Part shown: positions 51,926-62,460 of the stretch, piece after piece
How the letters are laid out: every line of letters starts with the position of its first letter
Position numbering within the stretch: position 1 is the first letter of the stretch
Origin: Phalacrocorax aristotelis
Lineage: Eukaryota; Chordata; Aves; Suliformes; Phalacrocoracidae
NCBI RefSeq assembly: GCF_949628215.1
Contig: NC_134281.1
Coordinates: forward strand, 42,056,512-42,120,511
Direction of reading: 5' to 3'
Length of the DNA: 64,000 nt
Translations under genes and position numbers: made by a program
Notes under the pieces: model-generated
What the model was told of the DNA's origin: nothing
The model's database searches: none
The model's input: only the letters and a program-made list of their open reading frames with translations

Positions 51926-51945
51926 ACTACAGCTCCCGGCAGGCG
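51926..51945 (+). promoter_or_regulatory. ZNF143/THAP11-type motif, copy 1
   Basis: ACTACAGCTCCCGGCAGGCG, close to the consensus ACTACAATTCCCAGCATGC known from vertebrate, often bidirectional, CpG promoters. It faces copy 2 across 43 bases. Confidence 0.7.
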
Positions 51946-51988
51946 CCGCTGCGGGAGAGGGCAGGGCCGGGCGGCGAGCCCGCGCGGG

Positions 51989-52007
51989 GTCTGCTGGGAG
52001 CTGTAGT
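51989..52007 (-). promoter_or_regulatory. ZNF143/THAP11-type motif, copy 2
   Basis: The minus strand reads ACTACAGCTCCCAGCAGAC. It is an inverted copy of the motif at 51926-51945; the shared ACTACAGCTCCC core is identical. Confidence 0.7.
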
Positions 52008-52193
52008 CCGGCGGGAGAGCGGCAGGCGGCCGCCGCCTGCGAGGGTGGGGGGGAGGGAGGTGGGCGGCGGGCCGGGCCGAGGCGGGCCGGGCCGCAGCGG
52101 GGGATGAGCCCCCGGAACGGCGGGCGCAGGGAGGGAGGCCGGAGGCGTGGCGGGGGAAGTCCAGCCTCGCCCTTAGGCTCCGGCAGGGCCCCG

Positions 52194-52200
52194 CCATTGG
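52194..52200 (-). promoter_or_regulatory. CCAAT box (NF-Y type)
   Basis: The minus strand reads CCAATGG, in a symmetric GCCGCCAATGGCGG context, about 190 bases upstream of the second ZNF143-type motif with respect to ATG4C. Consistent with an NF-Y site of the ATG4C promoter. Confidence 0.45.
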
Positions 52201-52778
52201 CGGCGGCTGCATCGCCGGGCGCTCGCGGAGTCTCCAGCTGGCGTTTCAAGGCGGTGGTTTTTTTTTTTTAAACTTGTTTCTTTTGATCTTTTGACTCCGC
52301 TACAGCAAAATGGTTCCAAAATATCTACATTCTCTGGAGACTGGTAATACTTCAATCTCCAGCCTAAACGTACGTCTTTGTTCACATGCGAAGAGTGTTT
52401 TCCAGTTCAACTTGCTGCTTTATGTCTAAAAGTCCATCAGGGTAATTGCAACTCGCCTCTCCTAGCTTAGACATGCTGAGGTTTTTTTGGGGGTATTTTT
52501 CAGTCTTTAGTAAAGTAGGTCCTTCATTAATCTGTTTCTCTTAAGTAGCCTAAAAATCATCATTAGCTCCTTCAGGAGCCAGGGTTTAAAACAAACAAAC
52601 AAAAAAAAGTGCAGGATTTGAGGAGGGTGTGACTTGAATTTGTTGAATGTGTGGAACTAGCATTTCTGCTTAACATCCTTTAGAAAGACAATGTCCCTGC
52701 ATTCCCTCTGTACACGGGACTCAACAGCACAAGTTTGGGTTCATGAAGAAAGGTGGTTTTTTCCATTTTGTGATTTTA

Positions 52779-52792
52779 CTGCCTTCTGCTGG
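52779..52792 (-). promoter_or_regulatory. CTCF-like motif
   Basis: The minus strand reads CCAGCAGAAGGCAG, one mismatch (A at the K position) to the CTCF core. Lies about 520 bases outside the ATG4C CpG island, towards DOCK7. Motif match only. Confidence 0.3.
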
Positions 52793-55180
52793 TCAAAGAT
52801 GATCAGACTGAGTTTAATTTTTTATAATCAGCACATGGTTGTAGCTCATGATCTAAAATTAAGCTTCAGTACAAATACCAAGAATGTTTTGTGTATTTCA
52901 TGTTGGTTTTTGTTATGTAATCTCGTGGGTATTTTTTACGTAGTAAGGTCCATCAGTAAAGAGAATCTTAGGTATTTATGTGCAAAACAGACATCTTGTT
53001 CCAAAGGTCTAGCAATTAGAGTGGGGATGTAGGAGGTCACTTTTCCAATCTTTCCCCCGCCTTTGAGCTCACTGCTTGCCCTTGCTAACAGCATTTAATT
53101 TCTGTGTTCCTATAAATCAGCCATAGCAATCCTCATCTCTTTCAGGAATCTTTCAGACTCTAGCAGCGAGCATCTCTGTATAGCAGAATTATAGTAATAA
53201 CGCTACCATGATAAAATTTTAAAAATCCTGAAGCATGGTCACATGTAGTTACTGGTCCTTTTCAAAACTGAAAAGGAGAGCTGATACACAGAAAGTGGCA
53301 CATGCATTATATATGTCTTTATATTCCAAGCAAAGATAAAGATTTAAAAATAAAAACCATGTTGCTGTTTGTACTAAACTCATGAAGACTGTGGCCCCAC
53401 AATAGTGGGTAATCTGTCAGTGCAGAAGGAAACAGACCTTCTGCCTGCAGAATTTTATGACCTGTTTTAGGAATAATAGTTCTTTAAAGTTTCATCTTTG
53501 CTTTTATTCTCAAAGACAAAGATGAATGTGCTTGTCTGTTTGCGTATGGTCTTGAATATTGAGAGCTGAGTAGCTTACGTGGCTTGGATTTGGCTAAATG
53601 TTGAACAAAGAATTATTCAGTTGATCAAATGAAATGGCTGTTCCCTTGCCTGAAATTAGTTGCCTGCACCTTCCTGCTCTGAAATTTAATAACCATGCCC
53701 TGATTTGATAGGCCACACAATATGCCATCTGGATATACATTGTAAATCCCTCAGGCAATCAGGTTATGAGAATGAAGATATTTATTTTCTGCTTTTCGCA
53801 TCAGTCAGATCATGCAAAACAAAGCTTTGACTGCAGAATAATTACCATAAATAACTATCTGTAATGAGAGAGTATTCTTCGCATTTACTAATTCCTATTT
53901 CTGTAGAAAACATTTGCAGAGGGAGTGGGAGAGAACGTATTGCATTCAACAAACTTGTAACAAATGCCACAGAGTTTATACTTTGAACATCTGAATGGCA
54001 TAAAGGCCATGCAAACCATCTTTGAGCTCCATTTGTGCTAAATTAATATAGTACTAGTAAGGAAATATTTAAAATCTGTGTTCATGGAAAATATAATTTC
54101 TCTTTGCCTTTTTTAATAGGTAAACCAAGCAGGTAACACCAAGAGGCAATGTCAGGAAGATTAAAAATTAGGGAATATTCTCTCAGCTTTATGGATCTTA
54201 GAGATAGCATGGTTACACAACATTTACCCACCAAATACTGCAGAAAGCTAACACTGAATTGCTGGGCAGTCACGGGAATGAAGCTTCTACTCCTGTATCT
54301 GCCACCAGCCTACGAGATTGCCTCTGGGAAGTCATCTAAGCGTTCATCAATAATCTGCAATATATTTAGAAAAGCCGGTTAAACATTTGGCTGACAGTAT
54401 GTACTTTCCAAAACACCCGTTTTTTCTGTTGTCTAAATAGAGTAGACCTTGGGTCAAGGAGCTATAAAGAAGGGAATTTTTCCTCATTTATTTTTAGTTT
54501 GATTTCCTAGGGAAGTAAGCCATCTGTGATCTGTTTCCCTCTGGAAAGTTTTGAAACTGCTGTGCAATTTAATCAAGTTTGCAGAGCCTCAGAGCTGCTA
54601 AATACCTCCAGTTTTTGAGGAAATAGCTGCTGAGGTAAAAAGGCACCCTGGAATAGGATAAAGGGAGAACACTGGCTTCCAGGCTGTGTTAATTCTGCTG
54701 CTCACAGAACTACTTGTTAAAATAGGTTATGACAATGTTGCTCCCAGCCATTTAAGAACAGAAAACCTCAGACGTGCTTGTGGAAGGGTCGCTTGTGCTT
54801 AGCAACACTACTGGAAATAGAATGGTTATATAAATGATACAGAGCTTTCTAAAGATGAGAACCATTATTGCTTAAAAACTAAAAGCTATGACAACTATTT
54901 TGTCTCTGAAGCAAACCCATTACTCTAAAACGTCATGGGTTTCACAAAGAAGTGGGGATCTTCAGGGTTAATAGTCAATGCATGTGCACTGTAAAGAACT
55001 GAGAAGCGTGTATGCTTGAGGGATCCTTTCAGGGAACAAAGGATTCTCCCAGGTCGCTTCCTGAGATGTTCCCACCTGCATGCACAGACGCTGACTCTGC
55101 TGTCTGCTGAGGGTGGCCCGAAGGTCCTTCTCCAGACTAGACTCACCTATCTACCCAAGTGTGAATCTGCTCACATGTGC

Positions 55181-55214
55181 CTGGCATGTCAATCTGCCTG
55201 GCATGTCAATCTGC
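55181..55214. repeat. 17-bp perfect tandem duplication
   Basis: CTGGCATGTCAATCTGC occurs twice in succession (55181-55197 and 55198-55214). A small local duplication. Confidence 0.95.
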
Positions 55215-56572
55215 CTGTGGAAGCCATTGGGGCAGTAATTTGTGCACCATCCTTTCAGGCAGTAATGCAGGATGAGAGGGACACTCTGAGCATACCCCCC
55301 TCCTGGACTGCTGATTGCTTTTGAGGCATTCTGCTCGTACCAGTCGCTCCATCCAAAACCAGGTTTTCTTACTCTATCCCAGGATTAGGCTAGGGAAGAG
55401 GAGGCTCCAGTAGGATACCTGTAAGAATCTGTGCCAAGGCTACCCTTAATTTAAGATTGTAGTTAAGTATCTGGAAGAGAAAATAAAGAGCATATTAGTG
55501 GCATTTACAGAGTATTAAACTGGGAGAGATTGAAAGCTGTGTTCAGAGTAGAAACATAAACTACCTGAAAATTATAAACATGAGCAGAAATTAATGGAAG
55601 CTCAGTTGGGAAGACTGCAAGTACGTATCTGAGGAGACTGACGTTCATGAACACATCTATTGAAATGAAGAAATCTGAAAGCAATAATACCATGAGTCAA
55701 AGAAAAAAGGCAAAACTGAAGCAGACATCAAATACTGCCATATGAAGAAGGGTGCAGTTGAGGATTCAAATTTCTATTTCTCCCTCAAAACTAACTCTTC
55801 CTGCTGTAGGAGTCTGGCCACCATTCCTCCTGCACCGTCTGCTGGTCTCCCCAGCTGCTCCACCTAAAATGGTGGAGGTACATCCAAGGGAAAGGGAGGA
55901 ACCAGGCGCTGCTGCTGCCTCTCCCATCTTCAAATAGCACTGGTGCCTAAGAACTGCTGTGCTCCTCCCTGGGAGAGGAATCACGATCCTTCTGTGGGTC
56001 AGGCTCACAGGCTGGGAAACTTTGCTCCAGGTAGAATGTTTTACACACAGCTGTTTTGCTTCATGTGGTAGTTGATATCATTTGATTTGGTATCCAGAAC
56101 TACAAAGTAGCTCCTTTCCTTGCTGTGAGGATCCCTTGTGATCTGCTGATGTCTGGGATGAAGAACACCATTCCCTATAAAAATGGCCTTTGAAACACTG
56201 TACTTAGGGCACCTTGGCTTTACTTCCAGCTCAGCTGTCATTAGGTTTTGCTACACCTGGCTTAAGCCATCTATAAAAGAAATAACATGGATGTGAGGGA
56301 TGAAGTGAAGGCTGCAAGCACTTGGAGGGTCATAGTCCCTTCTTTACTCTCTTAGTTTCTCATTTGCCCTGCAGAATCTGGGCACTGGGCAAACAAGGCT
56401 GCTCCTTCTTGCTCTGAGAACACCAGCATTTCACTCCTGCCATACGTGTCTTGAGAACATAATTTTGCTTTTAGTTTATGTTACCCATGTGTAGTTCCTT
56501 ATCTTTAAATACATGATTTGCAAAGAGAGGCAGAGAAGATTTGGCCCTTAAAGAATTTGTTTCACTTAGCTG

Positions 56573-56587
56573 CCAGCAGATGGCTCT
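56573..56587 (+). promoter_or_regulatory. CTCF-like motif
   Basis: CCAGCAGATGGCTCT on the plus strand, one mismatch (T at the R position) to the CTCF core pattern. Its orientation is opposite to the motif at 52779. Motif match only. Confidence 0.3.
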
Positions 56588-57805
56588 CTGAATTTGCAGT
56601 CCTTTATTTACTACCTTGTTTATTCAATTATGTTGGACACATTTTCAGTGGAAAATGTTTTCAGTGTGTTTGCTTTGAGGAAATTTACGTAAGAACAAGG
56701 AAGCAATGGACTTGAGTAAACAGACCACTAACAAGCAAGACACAGGATTGGTTCACTTTTTGCAAAATGTTTTGTGGCTACAATCCAAAAGATTTTTCTT
56801 GTGCAGGACCTAATCCTATAATTATAAGGCTCAATGAGTTAAATCTGTGTTCACAAGATGCATTTACCAAATTTGATTATAACTGAGTAAAATTCATTCT
56901 CAATAAAAAAGCATTTTAGTTATGTATTTTAAAGGATGCGTGTGGTTTATGGACAGGTACCCTGGTGAATTGATTGAAATGCTTCTTCATTCACATGCCT
57001 TCAGTGTGAGAGACGTTTCATGTATACACGTGGGTGAATAGAGTACTGTGTCTAGGCCATGAACTTTAGATGGGTGTTTAGCCCAAATACAGCTCGCAGA
57101 GGTAGACTCCACTGTTCATTCATCACCTTTTTGTTACATTTATTGGAGAAGACTAAAAGGTGACTTTCAACATGACAGTCCATGTTTTGATAAATTGCTG
57201 GGCTTCTCCCCCAGCCCCCAAATTAGCAAGCTAACTAGAAGGGAAATGCAGCAGCTGCAGTGGAGACCATCACCTTTCACAGTGTCCCTCAACTCCCAGC
57301 GTAGTCTGTGCTCAGTCTTTGTCGTGATGGAGTACTAATGTGCCCAGGACAAGTGAGGATCACCCCCCAGCTTCTCAGAGACCACTTACCCAGAGCAGCA
57401 GATGCTTACTGATGGTGGCTGTGTACATAGGATAACTCCTTTTTGGAGGCAGTGATGTCTTTCAAAGGCTGATGCATTCTGTCAGAATAGGTGTAGAACA
57501 AGCTGGGTTTCATCTTTGCTTTCTAAAACATGGTGAAGAATGTGTTAAGGCAGATTAACTATTCAGTATCCTCATAGTGCTGATAAAGTTGTAGCTTTTG
57601 AATTGGTTACTAGAAACATGTAACCTCTATCCAAACATTAATTTAAATTAAGTTGGGCTGTGTGGAGGTATTAATTGCAGTGTACACAGTCCCTCCACTG
57701 AAATTAGTTTTGATTTGTCTTCACCCTCATTCTGAAATACCAGTCACCCTTGAAGGCAAAACATATGCACAAATAGCTTCATGAAAAATAAGCAGCCTAA
57801 CACTC

Positions 57806-57862
57806 CAAATATAGCATACTATATACTATTGCTATACAAATATAGCAAATATAGCATACTAT
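57806..57862. repeat. 17-bp direct repeat pair
   Basis: CAAATATAGCATACTAT occurs at 57806-57822 and 57846-57862, with related ATATAC/TATAG pieces between. Probably slippage in AT-rich DNA. Confidence 0.9.
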
Positions 57863-58093
57863 TTCACCCTAACTTAAAAGAAAGTAGCTCTGTTTTCTAC
57901 TGCAGGTAAACTTTGCCACACAACAGTTGTTTTTGAATCAGAGGAAACTGCTAGCTTCTAAAGAGATGCCTGGAGAAATTTTTTTGGCAGACTGAAATTC
58001 TGTGTAGCAGGTCTCTGCGTCTGATAGGTCACATTCTGCTCTTTGCAAAGCATGAGTTTGTTTCTTCAGACAAAACGTTTCCTTCAATTCTCT

Positions 58094-58160
58094 TCACTTT
58101 TAAGATGAGAAAACAAGAGGCAGAAAGGTTATGTGACTTCAGTGCCTGTCAGTGGCAACA
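58094..58160 (-). mobile_element. MIR-like ancient SINE fragment
   Basis: The plus strand reads CACTTTTAAGATGAGAAAAC, then GAGGCAGAAAGGTTATGTGA and CTGTCAGTGGCAA, following the reverse complement of the MIR core (TTTTACAGATGAGGAAACTGAGGCACAGAGAGGTTAAGTGA). Diverged; call from memory of the consensus. Confidence 0.45.
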
Positions 58161-59974
58161 CTCACCTTAGTACTCAAAATAATACAGCAATGCCACAACA
58201 TCAATCATACTGACTTGCTAGTGACATGGAGGCAGGATTTGTTGTTACCATGAATTTTAGTGTTTGGCATTATAATGGTAAAGGACTGCATTTTTTCCCC
58301 TCATATTTCTTCACTTCTTCCTTGACTTCTTTTAGTTAATGCTCCACACAGACTGCAAAATTTAGTCAGTCTACAGAAGCTCTTGGTTCTCTTTACAAGG
58401 TCACGGGCACATTACTACCACCCTCAGTGATCTCTTACTAGTTAAAGTCACTGGCGCCAACTTTGCAGACTTTTGTTGGGTTGTTACTACATGTAATGAG
58501 GAATCTTTCTGTTATTTTTCCTGAATTTCACTTGTTGATGTTGACTTTTAAATGAATTGAGGGGATTTGTTCATATTTAGACCAATTATATGGAGAAAGC
58601 CTATTTATCTGCAAAACAATACCCTCCCATTGAGAACACATAATATATACTGCAGTTGATAGAGATCTATTTTATATCTATTTTGTATCTTTGAAATGAA
58701 AATACATATTTTGTTTTTATTTTTGAACATAGATATTCCACATGAGATAGGGTGGAGTTAGGGTTTTTTTCATCTTTGTTGATACTTTTGTACACTTATA
58801 TGCTTCAACAAGACAAATTTTAAAAATCATTCATAAAGAGGTGGGCTCCTGTCCCCTGTTGCATTTGAACTTTGTAGCCAACTGCAGTGATGATCTGCAA
58901 TTAGTGCAAAGGCCCTTTACTGTCAAGAAGATGCTATTGCCTTAATTTAGAGCTTGATTGCTCCCAGTTTTGTCCTGTTCTTCCAGTGAGGCTGTGGCCT
59001 CTGTGGCAGAGCAGGACGTGTCCCCCACCTCAGCCAGCAGTTTCAATCTCTGGTACTCATGCACAGTCTTTCCTTCCTCACAGTTTCACATGTCAGAGCA
59101 CATCTGTCAGGCGCAGCTGAGGTGCAGGCACGTCTCATCCAACGGCTCTTTGTCGGTCACCTGCAGCGCAGAGGTGGGTGGATGGCTGGAATCAAGCCTG
59201 ACAGAGCTCATCTGGCCAAGCTGTAAGCTGCAGAAAAAGTCAGTGAAACGCAGGGCACTGACGGATGAGCAAAGGCGACATCAAAACTCAGCAACTAGTT
59301 GCCTCAAGCCCTTGTGCTATAGACTTTGGAGATGCAGGAAGCAGCTGACGTACAGCTTGGATGCCTGTGCTGAGTGAGGCAGGCAGTATGGGTGGTGGGT
59401 GGCTGTTTCAAGCTAAGCCATTCCTGCTCATCAGACCGAGACCTAAAGTCACCCGTGTCATTACTGCATTTTGAAGTGTACCCTTGGTCTTTAAACAGCC
59501 CATGCTAACAAACCAGTCATAGAAGGCTTTTAAATAAGCTATATGTAGCTTTGGGGGATTATACTGAGCCGACTTTGTGTGTCCTACAAATTAATCAAGT
59601 TCTTCTGTCAGTTACTAACTGACAGGAGGGGAAATGAAACCTAAAATCCGAGAGGTCTCTTGATCGACCTTAGATACTTTGTGCTCTGTATAGCAGGGTA
59701 TCTGGGGCTGGACTGCTCTTTGCACCTTCTGGCAGTGATAAGGATTTCCCTTTTCAGGAATGCAGGATTCCAGGTTTCGGTATAAAAGAGTTAGGTGGTG
59801 ATGTTTTCCCTTAAGGCAGGACTAAATTAGCCCTCCAGCATCTCAAACTGATGACATTTTGGAAAGGAAACTCCATATGGGATGGGGGTTGGGAAAGAGG
59901 AAACATTTCTCGTGGTCCCTCATGCTTAGGTCTGTTCTTGTAAGCACACACATGATGTACAAGAATTTATTCAG

Positions 59975-60135
59975 ATCATAGAATTGTAGAATGGTTTGGG
60001 TTGGAGGGGACCTTTTAAGGATCACCCAGTCCAACCCCCCTGCCATGGGCAGGGTCACCTTCCACTAGACCAGGTTGCTCAAAGCCCCATCCAGCCTGGC
60101 CTTGAACCCTTCCAGGGATGGGGCAGCCACAACTC
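59975..60135 (-). mobile_element. CR1 LINE 3' fragment
   Basis: The plus strand runs ATCATAGAATTGTAGAATGG, TTTGGGTTGGAGGGGACC, GATCACCCAGTCCAACCCCC, TGCCATGGGCAGGGTCACCT, TCCACTAGACCAGGTTGCTC and ends near GATGGGGCAGCCACAACTC. This is the reverse complement of the avian CR1 3' region, whose element ends in ATTCTATGAT units, so the element lies on the minus strand and is 5'-truncated. It is well preserved, which implies a fairly recent avian CR1 insertion, and is the strongest taxonomic clue here. Confidence 0.95.
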
Positions 60136-61379
60136 ACGAGGATGTAGGAAGGTAACTAGCTCATTGGCTTCTCCTGTCCACTCTGCATGATGGTCTTATC
60201 CCATGCGCAATTCTACACGCAGGCAGTAGTTCCAGAGCAAAATTGTCTTTGCGTGTTTGCGGGATATTTTCTCTCCTCCCCTTCGAGAAGAGCAGCCCTT
60301 TCTCAGTGGTATACAATAGGTCTTTGCTTTGCAGTATCTCCATCTGTGCGCACGTGTGTGCGTGCATCTGTGTAACGCATGACAGCACATTTCTGTAGTA
60401 GGCCACAATCTTACCCACATGGGATTGGCTTTATATATGCACAGAGTCTGATTAACTCCAGTGGGATTACTTACATATGTATATATTTGCAGATTTTGGG
60501 GCCTGACATTCCCTGTGTAAACACATACAAACAGAAATCCAGAATAATTATATGCAGCTGGGAATCAGTGGCTTCTGCTAGTGGAAAAATTGGTATACTC
60601 AGATTGCAGTCGCGATGTGCTGGAAACATTCACACAATGCAAACAGATGGAATCGGGTGAATTAACACTCGCTACTTTTGGACACTTCCTGGATTACTAT
60701 TAATAGTTCCCTGGTTTAGATTAATGCACAGCATATGTCGTGTAACATTGACTTTGAATTATCTGCTAGAATGTGTCCTAGGCTCAATCTTTGTTTGAAG
60801 TCCCAAAATAGTTTATGGGTTTTTTTTTACTCCCCAGCCTCTACCTTCTCTTCCCGGTAGGATGACCACCTCAAATACAACACATTTATGGAGGGACTGG
60901 TAGTAATGACCTGTTGGGATGGAAAGATGGTTGTTACACTATTCCAGCCATCTTCTAAATCACCATTAGGGAGGATTTTTAGCCTTTCTGAAGGAAAAGT
61001 TGGTACCATAGCAGGTACGATAGAGCCAAGAGCCCAGTCCTGTCCATGCAAGCAGATGCAGCGGATGGGAGCATGGCGATCAGTGGGGTCCGTCAGTGCC
61101 ATGCTGGGTGGGGGTACGGGTGGCCAGGGGACCCGGCCACACCACGCAGACCCGTGACAGCTCAGAGCTGCGGGGCAGCCCCAGCCAAGGGTTAGCGTGT
61201 ACCAGACCCTGGCAGCGGTTCTGCGCCATGGCCTCTGCCGCCCACACCCTCCAGCTGAACTCTGCAGGTCTTGCGTGACACCGGGGTGAGATGCCGGGTG
61301 AGGAGCCATTTTCCCTAACCATGAGTGGATCTTCATTATTGCAACTGAAAACCCCAACCCACTGCGTTTCTAAAACGGA

Positions 61380-62460
61380 ATAAAGCGCCACGGCGGGAGG
61401 GAGGGCGAGCTGAACCGGAGGCGTCTTCTCTGCCCCACGGCAGTGAGAGGTCTGTCCGAGCCCTGGGAACGGAGGCCGAATCGCTGCCGGCGGCCGGTGC
61501 GGGTCCCGGCCCGGCCGCCTCGGCCCGCCCCAAGGGCCCGGCACCGAGGGCGGGCAGGGGAGCGGCGAGGGCCGCTCCCCGCCGTATGTCTGCGAGGAGC
61601 CTCCCCTCCCCGGGAAAGGGGAGGAGGCGGGCGGGCGCGGCCAGCGCCGAGGGTGGGAGCGGGGCTGGCTGCGCCGCGCGGGTGCGCGCCTCCGCGGAGC
61701 ATTACGGCGCCCGTCCCCGGCTCCCCGGCTCCGCCAGCGCTGAGGAGCGGCCGCGCGGAGCCCCGCAGCGCGGCCATGGCTGAGCGCCGCGCCTTCGCCC
61801 AGAAGATCAGCAGGTAGCGCTGCCGCGGGGCTCCGCGGCGCGGGGGGAAGCGGCCAGTGGCGTGGGGAGGGGCGGCTGCCGGGCCCGGCCGGCGCGGAGG
61901 AGGGGGCCCGCCGCCGCGCCCCGGGGGGCGAACGGGCCCGGCGCGGCCTTCGGATTGTTGACAGGGCGGCCGCGCGGCTGCGGGCCGGGCTGAGCCGGGC
62001 CGTCGCGCTGGGCCTGCAGCCAGCAGCCCCCGGCCCAGCAGGGTCCGCCCAGGCCGGCGCCGCGGGGCTGCGGCTCCCCCCGTCCGCAACAAAGGGGCGG
62101 GGGACGCGGCCGTGGCCGTGCGCGCGCGGGGACCGCCTCGCGCCGCGCCGCTTCCCTGGGGAAGGGGGTGGGGGGAAGGAAAATAAAGGAGGATAAGGGC
62201 CGTTTAATTCGCCTCCCTGCGAACAAAGGTCGGCCGGGCGCGTCGTGCAGCCCCCTCTCGCCGCACAATGGGCGGTCCAGCGCGCCCGGCAGCGCGGCGG
62301 GGGTTTTGCTGCTGGTGTGGAGGTGCCGGAGCCGGCCCCGGCCCCCGCGGCCCCGCGCCGAGCTCGCCTTCCCTGTGCCCGCGGCCGGGAGCGACCGGGG
62401 CCGTACCTGGGAGCAGCCAACCTGCCTGCTCGCTTCCTTGCTGCCCGCAAAATGGAGAGA
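61380..62460. promoter_or_regulatory. CpG-island promoter of DOCK7
   Basis: About 1.1 kb of dense G+C and CpG containing the DOCK7 start codon near its centre. The 5' UTR and transcription start lie upstream of 61776 within the island; the exact site is not visible. Long open frames on both strands (for example 61080-62450 on minus) are artefacts of low stop-codon frequency. Confidence 0.88.
61776..61813 (+). CDS. DOCK7: DOCK7 first coding exon (partial gene, continues past the window)
   Basis: DOCK7 is a DOCK-C family guanine nucleotide exchange factor for RAC and CDC42, acting in neuronal polarity and cell migration, and is a protein of over 2,000 residues. Only its first coding exon is here: ATG in CGGCCATGG context, encoding MAERRAFAQKISR, with the last codon split 2/1 at donor AG/GTAGCG. 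The peptide matches my memory of the DOCK7 N-terminus exactly. From memory, the adjacent gene in human is also ATG4C, arranged divergently, which supports the call. The following exon, expected to begin TVAAEVRKQ, is not in the window. It is too short to appear as a long open frame. Confidence 0.9.

Larger units (their letters stand above)
51110..52256. promoter_or_regulatory. CpG-island promoter of ATG4C
   Basis: About 1.1 kb of dense G+C and CpG between AT-rich flanks. It sits upstream of the first coding exon of ATG4C and contains an inverted pair of ZNF143-type motifs, a CCAAT box and several donor-like sequences on both strands. Long open frames across it on both strands reflect stop-codon scarcity in GC-rich DNA and are not genes. 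The motif pair suggests transcription could start in both directions. Confidence 0.85.
52260..61380. other. Spacer between ATG4C and DOCK7 promoters
   Basis: About 9 kb of non-coding DNA between the two CpG islands. Separately listed contents are CTCF-like motifs, two short repeat pairs, a MIR-like fragment and a CR1 tail. A 139-codon plus-strand frame at 58958-59377 lies in somewhat GC-richer sequence but resembles no protein I know. Nothing else is supported. Confidence 0.75.

Noticed and set aside
51304-52107. 267-codon plus-strand frame and overlapping 165-193-codon minus frames in the ATG4C CpG island
   Set aside because: Compositional artefacts of a CpG island; no domain, overlapping frames on both strands.
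58958-59377. 139-codon plus-strand frame, Ser/Cys-rich
   Set aside because: Locally GC-richer, but no recognisable domain and no promoter or splice context; left as non-coding pending comparison with other birds.
61080-62450. 456-codon minus-strand open frame across the DOCK7 CpG island
   Set aside because: It is Arg/Pro/Ala/Gly-rich low-complexity sequence overlapping the DOCK7 start on the other strand; GC-rich DNA has few stop codons, and several other long frames overlap it in both directions.
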